Positions 22,878-31,165 of a stretch of 39,783 bases of DNA are shown piece by piece. A model generated the notes under the pieces. It was given only the letters and a program-made list of their open reading frames with translations, was not told the origin of the DNA and searched no databases. Positions within the stretch are counted from its first letter, which is position 1. Every line of letters starts with the position of its first letter. The position numbers were made by a program, and so were the translations under genes. Source of the stretch: a virus. The DNA lies in the IMG/VR virus record IMGVR_UViG_3300007517_000002, positions 1-39,783 of that record, one strand, 5' to 3'.

Positions 22878-25352
22878 TTACGTTACGTTGCGAACGAGTC
22901 CTCGGAATCCGGCTAGGCCGATACCGATGTAGTGCTTGATGTCCCATCCGTAGCCCCAGCGACCTGGGATACTTAGCGGCATGGATCGAACTTGCGGTGC
23001 TCCACCGGTTCCGGCGAGCTGTCCGATACATAACCCATGTTCGCCACCAGCGGCTGCGAGGAAGGTTGTCGTACTGGATCCAGCAACCACGGCGCGGGTG
23101 ACTGGGTTTCGGACGCCTGTGTTGATACGAGCGTCACTGCGGACGATGTACTCACCTGCGTATGGGTTCATGTCGCCAGTGGCACTGGTGACCGTTGCCG
23201 AGCCAGTGATTTGCTTGGCTAGGTAACGGTTGTTACGGCCAACGATCACGTACTGGGCAGTCAGGTTCAAGGCTCGCACGGATCCATCACTGTTGGTCAG
23301 TGTTTGGTTGGCCATGAGGGCTTCCATCACCGCGAGCTGGGCTTGCCCAAAGGCGGTTCCGGTTAGTGCGTTGTTACGCGTTCCGGCAGTGTTAAACAGT
23401 GCAGCAGCGTCGGCCATGTTTGGGTTTGCGAGCAAGGTCGCGTATACCAAATCAGGAGCCATCGAGCGAGCCATCTGTCCCATCTTGAGCGGGGCGATCA
23501 ATTCGATTCCAACTTGGTCCATAAGGGCCATATCTTCGTCGAGGATAAATCGTTTTCCGAATGGTCGAACGCGAACACTGTCGCCGCTTTCGACGAGTTC
23601 GAGATCGTTGACCTCGACGCCTGGTGTGATTTCATCGAGCGAGTTAGCAAACTCGATCATGATCATTTCGGTGGCGCGCAAATCGACAACGTCTTTGCGT
23701 GGCACCCAGCCAATTGTGGAGTCGGGGGTCTCCTCGAAACCACGCAAAACCTGAGCATTGATCAGCGGGCCAAAGACTCGCGGGAGAATGCTGCTGGACA
23801 TGGCGTTTCTGATAACTTCGCGGTTGTCGCTTGGGACGCGTCGTCCGGCGGCCTTGAGTGCGAATCTCATGACGTCGACAGTCGATCGTCGTGCGTACTT
23901 GTGCGAGTCGTCCATGACCGCGCTGTCCTCGTCCTTGATCGCTTGGTCGTTGTCCAGGTGACGAGCAGCACGGGTCAACCATCGTGCGTCGGTTTCAAGC
24001 ATCGATTGACCGGATTCACCTTGGAAAATCTTGTCGTCGAGTTTGTGGCCGTGCTTGAGCAACATCGCACCCTGGAGGGCTTCGATAGTTGCTCCGCGTT
24101 TGACTTGGATTCCGGTTCGGCCTACGTTGCCACCAGGGATCGACGATTGCGATTTAACTCGCAGAGCTTCGTAGAAACTAGCTCCGGCCTGCTCGGCGGA
24201 AAGACCGTTTTCGATTGCAGCTTCGACGACCTTTTCAGGGACGTCACCGGTTGCGAGCTGGCGAATGGATCGGATGCGATTGCGTTCTTGCGAGGCGATT
24301 TCGGCTTCGCTGCGAACGGTCGATCGTGGTTCGGTAGCCGTTCCATTTGATGCGGTGGAGGCATCAATGGGGGCGGCTCCAACTCCAGCACCGGCAGTGC
24401 TCGCGGAAGCCTGTCGGGCTGTCGTGTGGGTAGTGGACTGGACGAGCAGAGTGGATGCGGAACTATCACGCTGTACGAGGCGACGTTGCTCGAGGGGACT
24501 TAATCGATTGACGAATGTCTCGACGGTCGCTGTGTTGGCGGATGGGTTGAGTCCACGTTGCGAAAGGTATTTTAAAGCGCGACGGTTTAGCATCTGAGTC
24601 TCTGCTCCAGTGTTGGGGATGGTTCGCCGCGAGCGATTAAGTTGACTATCTTCATCACCTTTTTTTGGTGTTTCGTTTTGCGTTTTTTCTTTTGATCGAA
24701 TACTGGCGTTTGCGTCGGCACCTTCGATGACAACGGAGACCTCTTTGCCTGTCCATCGCTTGACGATTCGCTTGGTAACGTCGGCGGCGGTATAGGTAAC
24801 GCCGTTGATTGATCGCGTCTTACCGGGCTCGATTTCCACGAAGTCCTTTTCGAGATAAACGGCCCGGACGGAGACCTCGTTGACGTGCCCCTCGGCGACG
24901 CGGGTGAAGATCGGATTGACATCCTCGGCTGCGGAAAACGTGAGCTTGGCAGTTACTTCGGTATCTGTCGGGGTGATCTCGCTGACGGTCCCCAGGACAG
25001 ACGTCAGGGAATAATCGTCGTGGTTGTTAAGCATCCGAAGCGTGGGCTTTTGCGAGCGGAATCCACGAGAAAGCAGCACTTCGTCGACGATCTTGTCTGA
25101 GTAGCGATCGTAGATGCGAACGGGTGTGGGAGTGCTGATCACAGCGACGACGGATCGCGATTCGAGATCGATCGAGCGAGGCGTGATCGATACTCGCTGC
25201 ATTGCCATGCGACGCGATTGGTGGACGCCGGAGCGAGTGGCGGGAGCGTCGGCGGTTGCGGTACGAACGGACGATCGCAACTCTTGACGAGCTTCGGTTC
25301 GGGATCGCTTTTGCTGTAACCGACGGAAACTATATTGGTTCTTGCGTGGCAT
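22878..25352 (-). CDS. Prohead protease-major capsid protein fusion
   Basis: ATG 25352 has a perfect AGGAGG 9 bases upstream and gives 824 residues. Residues ~60-220 look like a Mu/HK97-type prohead protease: VVAVISTPTPVRIYDR, then LNNHDD with His111, and HVNEVSVRAVY with Ser161. After a linker (220-400) comes a capsid domain ending YIGIGLAGFRGLVRNV. Fusing protease (and scaffold-like linker) to capsid is known in several phages; the protease then cuts itself free. At residues 230-231 the codons CCA AAA AAA GGT form a slippery A_AAA_AAA followed in the -1 frame by AGG TGA, so a shift would release a 232-residue protease. Overlaps the portal gene by 23 bases. Confidence 0.8.
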   Translation of the reverse strand: MPRKNQYSFRRLQQKRSRTEARQELRSSVRTATADAPATRSGVHQSRRMAMQRVSITPRSIDLESRSVVAVISTPTPVRIYDRYSDKIVDEVLLSRGFRSQKPTLRMLNNHDDYSLTSVLGTVSEITPTDTEVTAKLTFSAAEDVNPIFTRVAEGHVNEVSVRAVYLEKDFVEIEPGKTRSINGVTYTAADVTKRIVKRWTGKEVSVVIEGADANASIRSKEKTQNETPKKGDEDSQLNRSRRTIPNTGAETQMLNRRALKYLSQRGLNPSANTATVETFVNRLSPLEQRRLVQRDSSASTLLVQSTTHTTARQASASTAGAGVGAAPIDASTASNGTATEPRSTVRSEAEIASQERNRIRSIRQLATGDVPEKVVEAAIENGLSAEQAGASFYEALRVKSQSSIPGGNVGRTGIQVKRGATIEALQGAMLLKHGHKLDDKIFQGESGQSMLETDARWLTRAARHLDNDQAIKDEDSAVMDDSHKYARRSTVDVMRFALKAAGRRVPSDNREVIRNAMSSSILPRVFGPLINAQVLRGFEETPDSTIGWVPRKDVVDLRATEMIMIEFANSLDEITPGVEVNDLELVESGDSVRVRPFGKRFILDEDMALMDQVGIELIAPLKMGQMARSMAPDLVYATLLANPNMADAAALFNTAGTRNNALTGTAFGQAQLAVMEALMANQTLTNSDGSVRALNLTAQYVIVGRNNRYLAKQITGSATVTSATGDMNPYAGEYIVRSDARINTGVRNPVTRAVVAGSSTTTFLAAAGGEHGLCIGQLAGTGGAPQVRSMPLSIPGRWGYGWDIKHYIGIGLAGFRGLVRNVT
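24660..24666 (-). promoter_or_regulatory. A_AAA_AAA slippery heptamer with immediate -1 stop (dnaX-like)
   Basis: The coding strand is CCA AAA AAA GGT GAT in frame; a -1 slip reads AAA AAA AGG TGA. It lies between the protease domain and the linker/capsid part. The E. coli dnaX gene uses the same layout to make a short product. No strong downstream hairpin is obvious. Confidence 0.45.
24668..24682 (-). repeat. 15-base motif CGCAAAACGAAACAC, copy 2
   Basis: On the coding strand it ends 1 base before the CAAAAAAAGG slippery tract and encodes the residues around TQNET, at the border between protease and linker. Identical to the copies at 16789, 27150 and 27674. Confidence 0.9.
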
Positions 25353-26838
25353 CGTCGTCGACCTCCTCTTGGGGTTGGTTGCCAATCGCCGCGTCGATCG
25401 TGTCTTGGTTATCGTTGAGTAGTAAAAGATGGTCCTCTACACTGCTGGGCACAGCACCGAGGATGACCGGGAGACCCATGTCGGCGAGTGTCTCGTTGTC
25501 GCGTTGACGCTGGTCGAGGACTTGATCAGGACGTCCACCGGTGGATGCAATCTCTTCGCTAAGTGATGTCGTTCCGTTCTCGAGCCGGATGCGCGAGGCC
25601 ATCGCCTCCTTAAACGGATCGTTGCTTGGTGGCTTAGGCCATGACCACCGGATATTAAGATGGCTGGGGCTGTCGATGCGTAGCGTCCCATCGAGTCGCG
25701 AAAGTGCGATCAATCGATTGAGTGCTCCGTCGAGGATGCGACGGTTGAACCAGGACTGGATACGTGTGATGGATCGCGAGTAACGGACACCGTCATATCG
25801 TGCGGATGACAGATTGTGCTTGCTGCTGTCGTGACGCAGGATCATCAAAGGCATCTCGGCAGGGAGTCCAATGTCTCGCTCTTTGTCCTCCTTGAAATTG
25901 CGATGTGTGGCGGCTGGTTGGGTTGCGGCGACGCTGATTGGTTTCCAGCCGGGCGCAGCAGCTCGGGCAGTGCGACGCAGGTTGACCCACGTATCGGTGG
26001 GCTTGAGCGGTACGAATTTGGCGTCTGGGTGATCGGTGACCAGCCAAGTTGCTCCGTCGGCTGCGGACCGTGCGGCGTCCATGACCTGGGTCTCGTAATC
26101 GCGTAGGTCGGCGATGGGCTGCAAGCCGCCGGCTAGGATGGGGATTCCTCGCAATTGACCAGCAAAACGCCTGCGAAATCCGTGATGGATCAGGGACGAG
26201 GCGACGGATTTGTAACGGCCTGAGTATTCATCTTCTTTGATGTGATACGCGATTGGTTGGCCGGTCTTATTGACTTCGATGCCCATGACGACATTGCCTC
26301 GCATACGCGACGTAAAGTCGAGACGATCGGCTCCGATGTCCAGGAGCCGATAGTCCATTGCATAGTTGCCGATAATATCTTGGCAAAGAAATTCGCCGGT
26401 ATACCAGAGTTGGCCGACCCAGCCATGGATGAGATCGACCATGGCTAGACCGTGCTGGTATTCGCATTTCTGGCACCAGTCGGCCCAAAGGGTTTCGATG
26501 GTCTCGTTAAACTTCGGATCGGCGGTTCGGACCTGAAGCGATGGGCCGTTGTCGCCTCCGATGTCGGTCGCGTGCGTTTCGATAGCGCCTTCAATAAGCG
26601 AGTTGTTCTGCGCTTCGTATCGACTGCGACGTTGGAGCGTTTGTAGGTCTTCTTCGAGATCGTCGTTGATGTCGGATGTGACTTGCACCGATTGCCAATG
26701 TGCGGAATTTAAACGAGACGTCTCGGCAGATTCCCAGCGACGCTCGGTCGTGCGGTCGCTGGCATGGTCGGGAATCGCGGGTACGCCGGGCGAACTACCA
26801 GACCACCCGCCAACAAAGATTGGATCGTTGTTTAGCAT
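25330..26838 (-). CDS. Portal protein, lambda family
   Basis: The 502-residue protein matches lambda-type portals in order: an acidic N-terminal part, RSRYEAQNNSLIEGAIETHA near residues 72-91, WADWCQKCEYQHGLAMVD near 118-135, the basic RRRFAGQLRGIPILAGGLQP near 223-242, and a helical C-terminal half that lines the channel. It forms the dodecameric ring for DNA entry and exit. It is preceded by a gpW-like gene as in lambda, but here the terminase lies on the opposite strand. Confidence 0.85.
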   Translation of the reverse strand: MLNNDPIFVGGWSGSSPGVPAIPDHASDRTTERRWESAETSRLNSAHWQSVQVTSDINDDLEEDLQTLQRRSRYEAQNNSLIEGAIETHATDIGGDNGPSLQVRTADPKFNETIETLWADWCQKCEYQHGLAMVDLIHGWVGQLWYTGEFLCQDIIGNYAMDYRLLDIGADRLDFTSRMRGNVVMGIEVNKTGQPIAYHIKEDEYSGRYKSVASSLIHHGFRRRFAGQLRGIPILAGGLQPIADLRDYETQVMDAARSAADGATWLVTDHPDAKFVPLKPTDTWVNLRRTARAAAPGWKPISVAATQPAATHRNFKEDKERDIGLPAEMPLMILRHDSSKHNLSSARYDGVRYSRSITRIQSWFNRRILDGALNRLIALSRLDGTLRIDSPSHLNIRWSWPKPPSNDPFKEAMASRIRLENGTTSLSEEIASTGGRPDQVLDQRQRDNETLADMGLPVILGAVPSSVEDHLLLLNDNQDTIDAAIGNQPQEEVDDDATQEPI

Positions 26839-26852
26839 GTGTGCAGGTCGTC

Positions 26853-27122
26853 CTAGTGGCGGGTGTAGTAGATTGGAGTCTCTTGGATCAACCCGGTATT
26901 GGTGGCTTGCTGCTCGCTTGCGGCCTGACGTAGATCGTTCATCAGGCTGTCGAGGTCGTCGCGATTAAACTCAATCTTTTCTTGGGCTAGTTCGCTGTTA
27001 GGGATTCCCATCAATGCGATGCGAGCGGCGCGGGCGTGAACGATCGCGGTCGCGTAGTCCTGGGACGCTGCGGCCTTGGTTGCGTTGGCGATCGCCTTCT
27101 TAAAATCCGTAACGAGTGACAT
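26853..27122 (-). CDS. gpW-like head-tail joining protein candidate
   Basis: This 89-residue helical protein (FKKAIANATKAAASQDYATA near 7-26; KIEFNRDDLDSLMNDLRQAA near 48-67) is the first gene of the leftward structural operon, immediately before the portal. Lambda gpW has the same place and a similar size. The assignment is by context and composition. Confidence 0.5.
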   Translation of the reverse strand: MSLVTDFKKAIANATKAAASQDYATAIVHARAARIALMGIPNSELAQEKIEFNRDDLDSLMNDLRQAASEQQATNTGLIQETPIYYTRH

Positions 27123-27149
27123 GCAATCAACCTTATTAGGTCGTCGGAT

Positions 27150-27164
27150 GTGTTTCGTTTTGCG
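27150..27164 (-). repeat. 15-base motif CGCAAAACGAAACAC, copy 3
   Basis: It lies in the leader of the leftward structural operon, 28 bases upstream of the gpW-like start. Identical to the three other copies. Confidence 0.9.
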
Positions 27165-27171
27165 GTGACTA

Positions 27172-27200
27172 TTGAGCTATTTCAATTCGTGAAATACAAT
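27172..27200 (+). promoter_or_regulatory. Rightward promoter with a dyad in the spacer
   Basis: TTGAGC (27172-27177), 17-base spacer, TACAAT (27195-27200), 40 bases before the HTH gene at 27240. The spacer holds ATTTC-n7-GAAAT (27179-27195), and CAATTCGT occurs twice with a 14-base period (27183 and 27197). The leftward operon also starts from this 117-bp intergenic region, so it is a divergent control region. Confidence 0.5.
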
Positions 27201-27239
27201 TCGTAAGTGTCCAACATTAGTCAACCTGGAGGGCTTTGA

Positions 27240-27701
27240 ATGGATCGCTTCGAAACTGTCAGAAGGCTCGCTGTTGTCGAGGGGTTGCCGTGTAAAGCAA
27301 TCGCTCGAAAGATGACGTGCAACTACTATGTCGTGTACCGAAGGATGGTAAGTATGGGCATGTTGGGCCAACGACAAAACCTGCGAGAAACGCAGTTGAA
27401 AGAGATCGAGCAATTGATCAGATCGGGCGAGTTAAACTACTCGCAGATCGGCAAAAAGTATGACCGTGGAAGGTTGGCGATACTGCGAATTGCCAAGAGA
27501 ATTGCAACCGAAGACGCGAAGTCTGACGAGCCGCAAGAGTGGCCCTCCGATAGTTCCGAGCCGGAGATAGACTTCACACCGATCGCGTTTCACCGTGCCG
27601 TGTTTTGCGAGCGTTGCCAGCAAAGGATCACGGTAAAGCCATGCGTTGCCTGTGCTGCGCGTGATGAGATCGCCGCAAAACGAAACACCGTCGACGAGTA
27701 G
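27240..27701 (+). CDS. HTH DNA-binding protein with C-terminal zinc ribbon
   Basis: The 153-residue protein has a helix-turn-helix-like start (RRLAVVEGLPCKAIARKM, then NYYVVYRRMV), a second HTH-like block (LIRSGELNYSQIGKKYDRGR near 59-78), an acidic linker and a C-terminal CERCQQ...CVACA zinc pair. GGAGGG precedes the ATG by about 6 bases. As first gene after the divergent promoter it may regulate the late region. One copy of the 15-base motif lies in its last codons. Confidence 0.55.
   Translation: MDRFETVRRLAVVEGLPCKAIARKMTCNYYVVYRRMVSMGMLGQRQNLRETQLKEIEQLIRSGELNYSQIGKKYDRGRLAILRIAKRIATEDAKSDEPQEWPSDSSEPEIDFTPIAFHRAVFCERCQQRITVKPCVACAARDEIAAKRNTVDE
27674..27688 (+). repeat. 15-base motif CGCAAAACGAAACAC, copy 4
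   Basis: It lies within the last codons of the HTH gene (…AKRNT…), 13 bases before the end of the gene. It is on the + strand, again in the sense direction of its gene. Confidence 0.9.
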
Positions 27702-27716
27702 TCTAAGGTTGTTGGC

Positions 27717-28352
27717 ATGACCAAGCAAACCTTAACCATCGTTGGCGTTTTCGTCCTGTCGTTGGCCGCTGGCTGCGTCCAGGATGATCGTTTGATACGT
27801 TTAGCGGATCGACCGCCGGAGCTTCCTCCGTCGAATCTGCCGCTGCAATTGCGACAAAAGAACTGGGTCGATAGCCGTGGGGCAGGTAGTTGTGTAATCG
27901 CATCGAGTGTCTATCACTTTCGCTGGATGGGGCAGCCGCAGATTGCAGACTACTTCCGCAAATCTTATGCCGGTGGTCAGACCGACACGGGAATAAAAAA
28001 GAAATGGACAGAAGCAAAGATCCCTTTTGTTTTCACTGGCGATAGATCCTATGATCGATCCGCATCAGCGGCTTATGGAGATCCATCGTTTTTGGAGTGG
28101 GCATCGACAACGCGTCGCGGTGCGATCATCTGGTACTTCGATTCTCACTGCGTAAATTTCTGCGGTTTCTCTAGGATCGATGGGCAAGACTTCGCTTTAC
28201 TCTGCGACAACAATCGCGTTGAAAAGTTTATCAGGATCCCCAAGCAACAATTTCTTACAGCGTGGCGAGGGTACGGCGGATTCGCTTGTACTGCCATGCT
28301 TCCACCCGCTCCGCGTCTACCATTCGAGGGCTACCGGACGGTAGCAAACTAA
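27717..28352 (+). CDS. Lipoprotein with C39-like papain-fold peptidase domain
   Basis: The 211-residue protein has a lipoprotein signal ending SLAAGC (lipid Cys20). A papain-like set follows: Cys59 in GAGSCVIAS, His144 in FDSHCVNFCGF, and Asp164/Asn165 in LLCDNN, resembling C39-like peptidase/bacteriocin-type domains. It would be anchored in the cell envelope. Possible roles are host-envelope cleavage, superinfection exclusion or lysogenic conversion; it may also be an inactive relative. It heads a run of four further envelope-protein genes. Confidence 0.6.
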   Translation: MTKQTLTIVGVFVLSLAAGCVQDDRLIRLADRPPELPPSNLPLQLRQKNWVDSRGAGSCVIASSVYHFRWMGQPQIADYFRKSYAGGQTDTGIKKKWTEAKIPFVFTGDRSYDRSASAAYGDPSFLEWASTTRRGAIIWYFDSHCVNFCGFSRIDGQDFALLCDNNRVEKFIRIPKQQFLTAWRGYGGFACTAMLPPAPRLPFEGYRTVAN

Positions 28353-28354
28353 TC

Positions 28355-28957
28355 ATGACAAACGAAACAAAGACAATCGTAATCTCTTTTTCCGCCGGTC
28401 TGGTTGCGTTAGTTTCAGCAATCGCGTTTGGCTTTGGGCTGTTGCTGATTACAACGTCGATCATTGAGTCGCAACCTAAACCTGCAAGCGTGACCGCTCC
28501 GACGAGGCCTTGGTTGTTGCAGCCGGATTCAACGCCGTTTAGGCCGAGCGTTGGATCTCCGGAATCGAAAGAATCACTACTCGAAAAGAAATTTGGCCCT
28601 GTCGACATGAGCGCGGCCCAAGAGCCCAAGCAATGCGGCGGAATCTTTTCCCGGCGAGTGGCGACACGGCAGTCCGCACCTACAACGACACATCGATACA
28701 CGTTAGCCACGCCCGAGACAACCTACTTTTACAGCAACGTTTACAGAGTGCAACAGCCGAAACCGGTAGTCGCTCCAGTCGCAATCAGGGCACCACAACC
28801 CGTGAACCCAAACCATCCAGCGACTGACCCCAGTAGCTCGATTGACGGCACGGTTGCGTTAAAAGAATCAAAGCCGGTTCCGGCAGATTGTCCTGACGGA
28901 ACGTGCAAGCTTCGCGGTGCTTTTACCTACCCCGATATTTTCAGCAAGGTGAAGTGA
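28355..28957 (+). CDS. Membrane-anchored Pro-rich protein
   Basis: The 200-residue protein has an N-terminal transmembrane helix (VISFSAGLVALVSAIAFGFG near 8-27), then a P/T/S-rich extracytoplasmic stretch and a C-terminal DCPDGTCKLR cysteine motif. The CPxGxC pattern recurs in the next protein (DCPGGDCPLP). It ends with TGA overlapping the next ATG. No family recognised. Confidence 0.55.
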   Translation: MTNETKTIVISFSAGLVALVSAIAFGFGLLLITTSIIESQPKPASVTAPTRPWLLQPDSTPFRPSVGSPESKESLLEKKFGPVDMSAAQEPKQCGGIFSRRVATRQSAPTTTHRYTLATPETTYFYSNVYRVQQPKPVVAPVAIRAPQPVNPNHPATDPSSSIDGTVALKESKPVPADCPDGTCKLRGAFTYPDIFSKVK

Positions 28958-29589
28958 TGCGATTAGTTTTGTTGGTAATTCTTAGCCTCGGTCTGTTTTG
29001 TCCGGTTGCAAGTGCAAACAAGCCAGCCGACGATTCGCAGCGGCCTGAGCTTGTCATTATTGGCGAGCCTGGCAACGTGCTTGAGCAAGCGTTTGCGCAG
29101 CACGACGGCCTGCGAACGATTCGAAACAACAGCCTTTACACGCCGTTACGCCTGAGCGACCCGCTTTATAAATTGCGATACGCCTCGTCGATCAGTGGCG
29201 TCACTCCGATGGTGCTTTTGCAGCGACCGGGCGGCGGTGTTATCTGGGCATCCGACATGACGACGATGCCTTATTCGAGTGATGCAATTTTTTTAGCGAT
29301 CAAGTATGCGTACGAACAAGCAAAGGTAGCCGACGCTGCAGCAAAACAGTTGTCTACAGAGGATTGTCCTGGCGGTGATTGTCCGCTGCCAAACCAACTC
29401 GACGCACCGGGCTGGAATCTGAATCCATTTGATTTTGCAAAGCCCAAGCACCCGTTAGAAGGCTGGTTTTCCGACACGATTTCCTGGGTGATGATCATCG
29501 TCGGCGTCGCGGTTGCGTTAGGGTTTGTTTTAATATTCGGGCTGATTGCCCTCGGTGTCGTGTTGCTTCTCAATCGATTCATGAACTAG
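28957..29589 (+). CDS. Secreted/membrane protein with signal peptide and C-terminal helix
   Basis: The 210-residue protein has a signal sequence (MRLVLLVILSLGLFCPVASA), a soluble part with DCPGGDCPLP near 133-142 and a C-terminal membrane segment (MIIVGVAVALGFVLIFGLIA near 175-194). It is coupled to the previous gene by an ATGA overlap (28955-28959). It probably spans the membrane with the bulk outside. Function unknown. Confidence 0.55.
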   Translation: MRLVLLVILSLGLFCPVASANKPADDSQRPELVIIGEPGNVLEQAFAQHDGLRTIRNNSLYTPLRLSDPLYKLRYASSISGVTPMVLLQRPGGGVIWASDMTTMPYSSDAIFLAIKYAYEQAKVADAAAKQLSTEDCPGGDCPLPNQLDAPGWNLNPFDFAKPKHPLEGWFSDTISWVMIIVGVAVALGFVLIFGLIALGVVLLLNRFMN

Positions 29590-29598
29590 GTTTGAACT

Positions 29599-29907
29599 AT
29601 GTTTTTGCTCAACGGTATTTCCAGTAATGTCATTACCCTGGTTGGCTTGGCGGGCCTGATGCTCTTTGTGCTCGGCGGATTGATGCTTGCCGCGTTGGTC
29701 GGATTCGTTGTGCTTCAGCGTAACAAGCGAAGTGCGAACATTATCGCGAGTGCAAGCGAGATTGTTCGCGACGTCGATTTCAGCGATGGCCTCGACGAGA
29801 AAGAACTCGCGATCATCAAGAAACTATTTGCCGATCAAAAACGAGCGGAACTAAAAGAGTCCGTCAAGGAAAAGCTGGTCAAGGTTTCTGGATACGAGAC
29901 CGAATAG
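29599..29907 (+). CDS. Single-span membrane protein with cytoplasmic helical tail
   Basis: The 102-residue protein has a strong hydrophobic segment at about residues 10-39 (GLAGLMLFVLGGLMLAALVG) followed by a charged helical tail (KELAIIKKLFADQKRAELKE). Size and topology would allow a holin or a spanin partner, but nothing specific shows this. It lies in the envelope-protein cluster. Confidence 0.5.
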   Translation: MFLLNGISSNVITLVGLAGLMLFVLGGLMLAALVGFVVLQRNKRSANIIASASEIVRDVDFSDGLDEKELAIIKKLFADQKRAELKESVKEKLVKVSGYETE

Positions 29908-29919
29908 GATGCCGAGCCT

Positions 29920-30348
29920 ATGGTTCTTCTACTACTCTTAATGACGTTGAGCTGTTCGGAATTGCCGAACAGTTGCTCCGACCACTGCGACTTAGTTGAA
30001 CTCAATAGCTTCCACGACTGCACCGGCAGACACGTTTTCGATCAAGTGATCTTCTACGAGTGGGCACCGGACCAGTCGCGTTACCATGTTCGTGCGTGGA
30101 TCATTTCAGACGACGATGGCAACGCTGGCCGTAGGCCTGCAAAGCGATACAGAGATGGGCTGTACATTACGCGATGGAATGAAAGCGGTATCAATCGAGT
30201 CGTCACAGCAACGCATTACAGACGATCGTGGACACAGATCGACCCAGAACGAGCCAACAAAAAGTTACTCGACGAACAAGACCGACATCAATTTGCTCGG
30301 CCCGCGATCAAGAAGCCAGAGCAACCACCAAGCGAACCGAATGAATGA
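29920..30348 (+). CDS. Secreted Cys-rich protein
   Basis: The 142-residue protein has a short hydrophobic start (MVLLLLLMTLSCSELPNSCS) that could be a signal or lipoprotein sequence with Cys12. Further cysteines follow (C19, C23, C34), then soluble sequence and a charged P/E-rich tail (KKPEQPPSEPNE). It ends in an ATGA overlap with the terminase-fragment frame. Confidence 0.5.
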   Translation: MVLLLLLMTLSCSELPNSCSDHCDLVELNSFHDCTGRHVFDQVIFYEWAPDQSRYHVRAWIISDDDGNAGRRPAKRYRDGLYITRWNESGINRVVTATHYRRSWTQIDPERANKKLLDEQDRHQFARPAIKKPEQPPSEPNE

Positions 30349-30574
30349 ATTCCCACTCCGACAAAAACGACGAGATGGCTGCTGATAAATGGGAGGCCGA
30401 CATCCGACCAGTGCTGGACGCATCGCCTAGATTGCGTCGGCTGCTACCTGTACGCGGTCCTGGGTCTTCTGGTGGTACAATTCGCGATCGTGTGACGCTC
30501 GCCAACGGCGCTGTGCTAAAGATTATGGCCGCTGGTGGTAGCGAATGACTTCGCACTCCGACAAAAACGAAGAG
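30343..30574. repeat. 200-bp-period direct repeat with embedded terminase copy
   Basis: Bases 30343-30374 and 30543-30574 match at 29 of 32 positions (GAATGA.TTC.CACTCCGACA...). The terminase-derived 177 bp lies between them. The larger repeat is 30368-30544 against 31487-31663. Confidence 0.85.
30345..30548 (+). CDS. Chimeric small protein: terminase-small-subunit start plus duplicated terminase-large segment
   Basis: The 67-residue frame joins MNSHSDKN (from the small-subunit start) to a copy of terminase residues 116-174 (EMAADKWEADIRPVLDASPR...). Bases 30368-30544 match 31487-31663 with 7 mismatches in 177; six of the seven are synonymous and the other is D/E. It overlaps both neighbours by ATGA, so it is translated in the operon. 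It lacks Walker A and B motifs and cannot be an ATPase alone. Either a retained decoy/adapter or a recent recombination scar. Confidence 0.55.
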   Translation: MNSHSDKNDEMAADKWEADIRPVLDASPRLRRLLPVRGPGSSGGTIRDRVTLANGAVLKIMAAGGSE

Positions 30575-31165
30575 CAACTAAAGCAGGAGGCTTTGCGATA
30601 CCACAAGCTTTGCACTAAAGAGCTTGAGGAGACGCCGTTGACAATCAAAGAAGCCGCGTTCGTCAACTCGTTCATAAGCCGACAAAAAGCGTCCTACCGA
30701 AACGAACTGCTTCGCGAAGTCCCAAAGACAATCTACTGCGATCTTGCAGGTCGGAGAAATAAAAGCATAGACGAGTTCGGTATTAAATACTCGATACCAA
30801 TTAACGGACCTGTTATCAATTTGTTTGCCGCAATCAACGCGTTGCACACTAAAGTTATCGAACTGGCCGCAACGGCTACGGAACTGGATGACGTCGACGA
30901 GATCGAGCTTGAGCGGGAAAAACTCAAGCAAGAAATAGTCAAGCTCAAGCGTCAATCTGAGATCTTAGACATCGACATCAAGACGCGAATGAATCAACTT
31001 GTGTCTCGCGAAGATGTAGCCGATAGACTGAGCTGGCTGTCCGGCCAACTCCAAGCACTTGGATCTCGGTTGCATCGTGTTGGTGGATCCGAAAGTCAGT
31101 TAGCACTCAATGAATTTCTCGAAAACATGGCGGTTGAATTAGATGGTGGATCGCTCTCGCTCTGA
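30545..31165 (+). CDS. Terminase small subunit (Nu1-like)
   Basis: The 206-residue protein has an N-terminal part with helical sequence (TIKEAAFVNSFISRQKASYR near 32-51), then a coiled-coil (LEREKLKQEIVKLKRQSEIL near 119-138) and VSREDVADRLSWLSGQLQAL, the typical C-terminal layout of Nu1-type small subunits. It overlaps the large subunit gene by 23 bases. It would recognise the packaging site and recruit the large subunit. Confidence 0.65.
   Translation: MTSHSDKNEEQLKQEALRYHKLCTKELEETPLTIKEAAFVNSFISRQKASYRNELLREVPKTIYCDLAGRRNKSIDEFGIKYSIPINGPVINLFAAINALHTKVIELAATATELDDVDEIELEREKLKQEIVKLKRQSEILDIDIKTRMNQLVSREDVADRLSWLSGQLQALGSRLHRVGGSESQLALNEFLENMAVELDGGSLSL

Noticed and set aside
23514-24350. 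Long rightward open frame antisense to the capsid gene
   Set aside because: It is a mirror of the strongly biased codon use of the capsid gene; no ribosome site or domain pattern.
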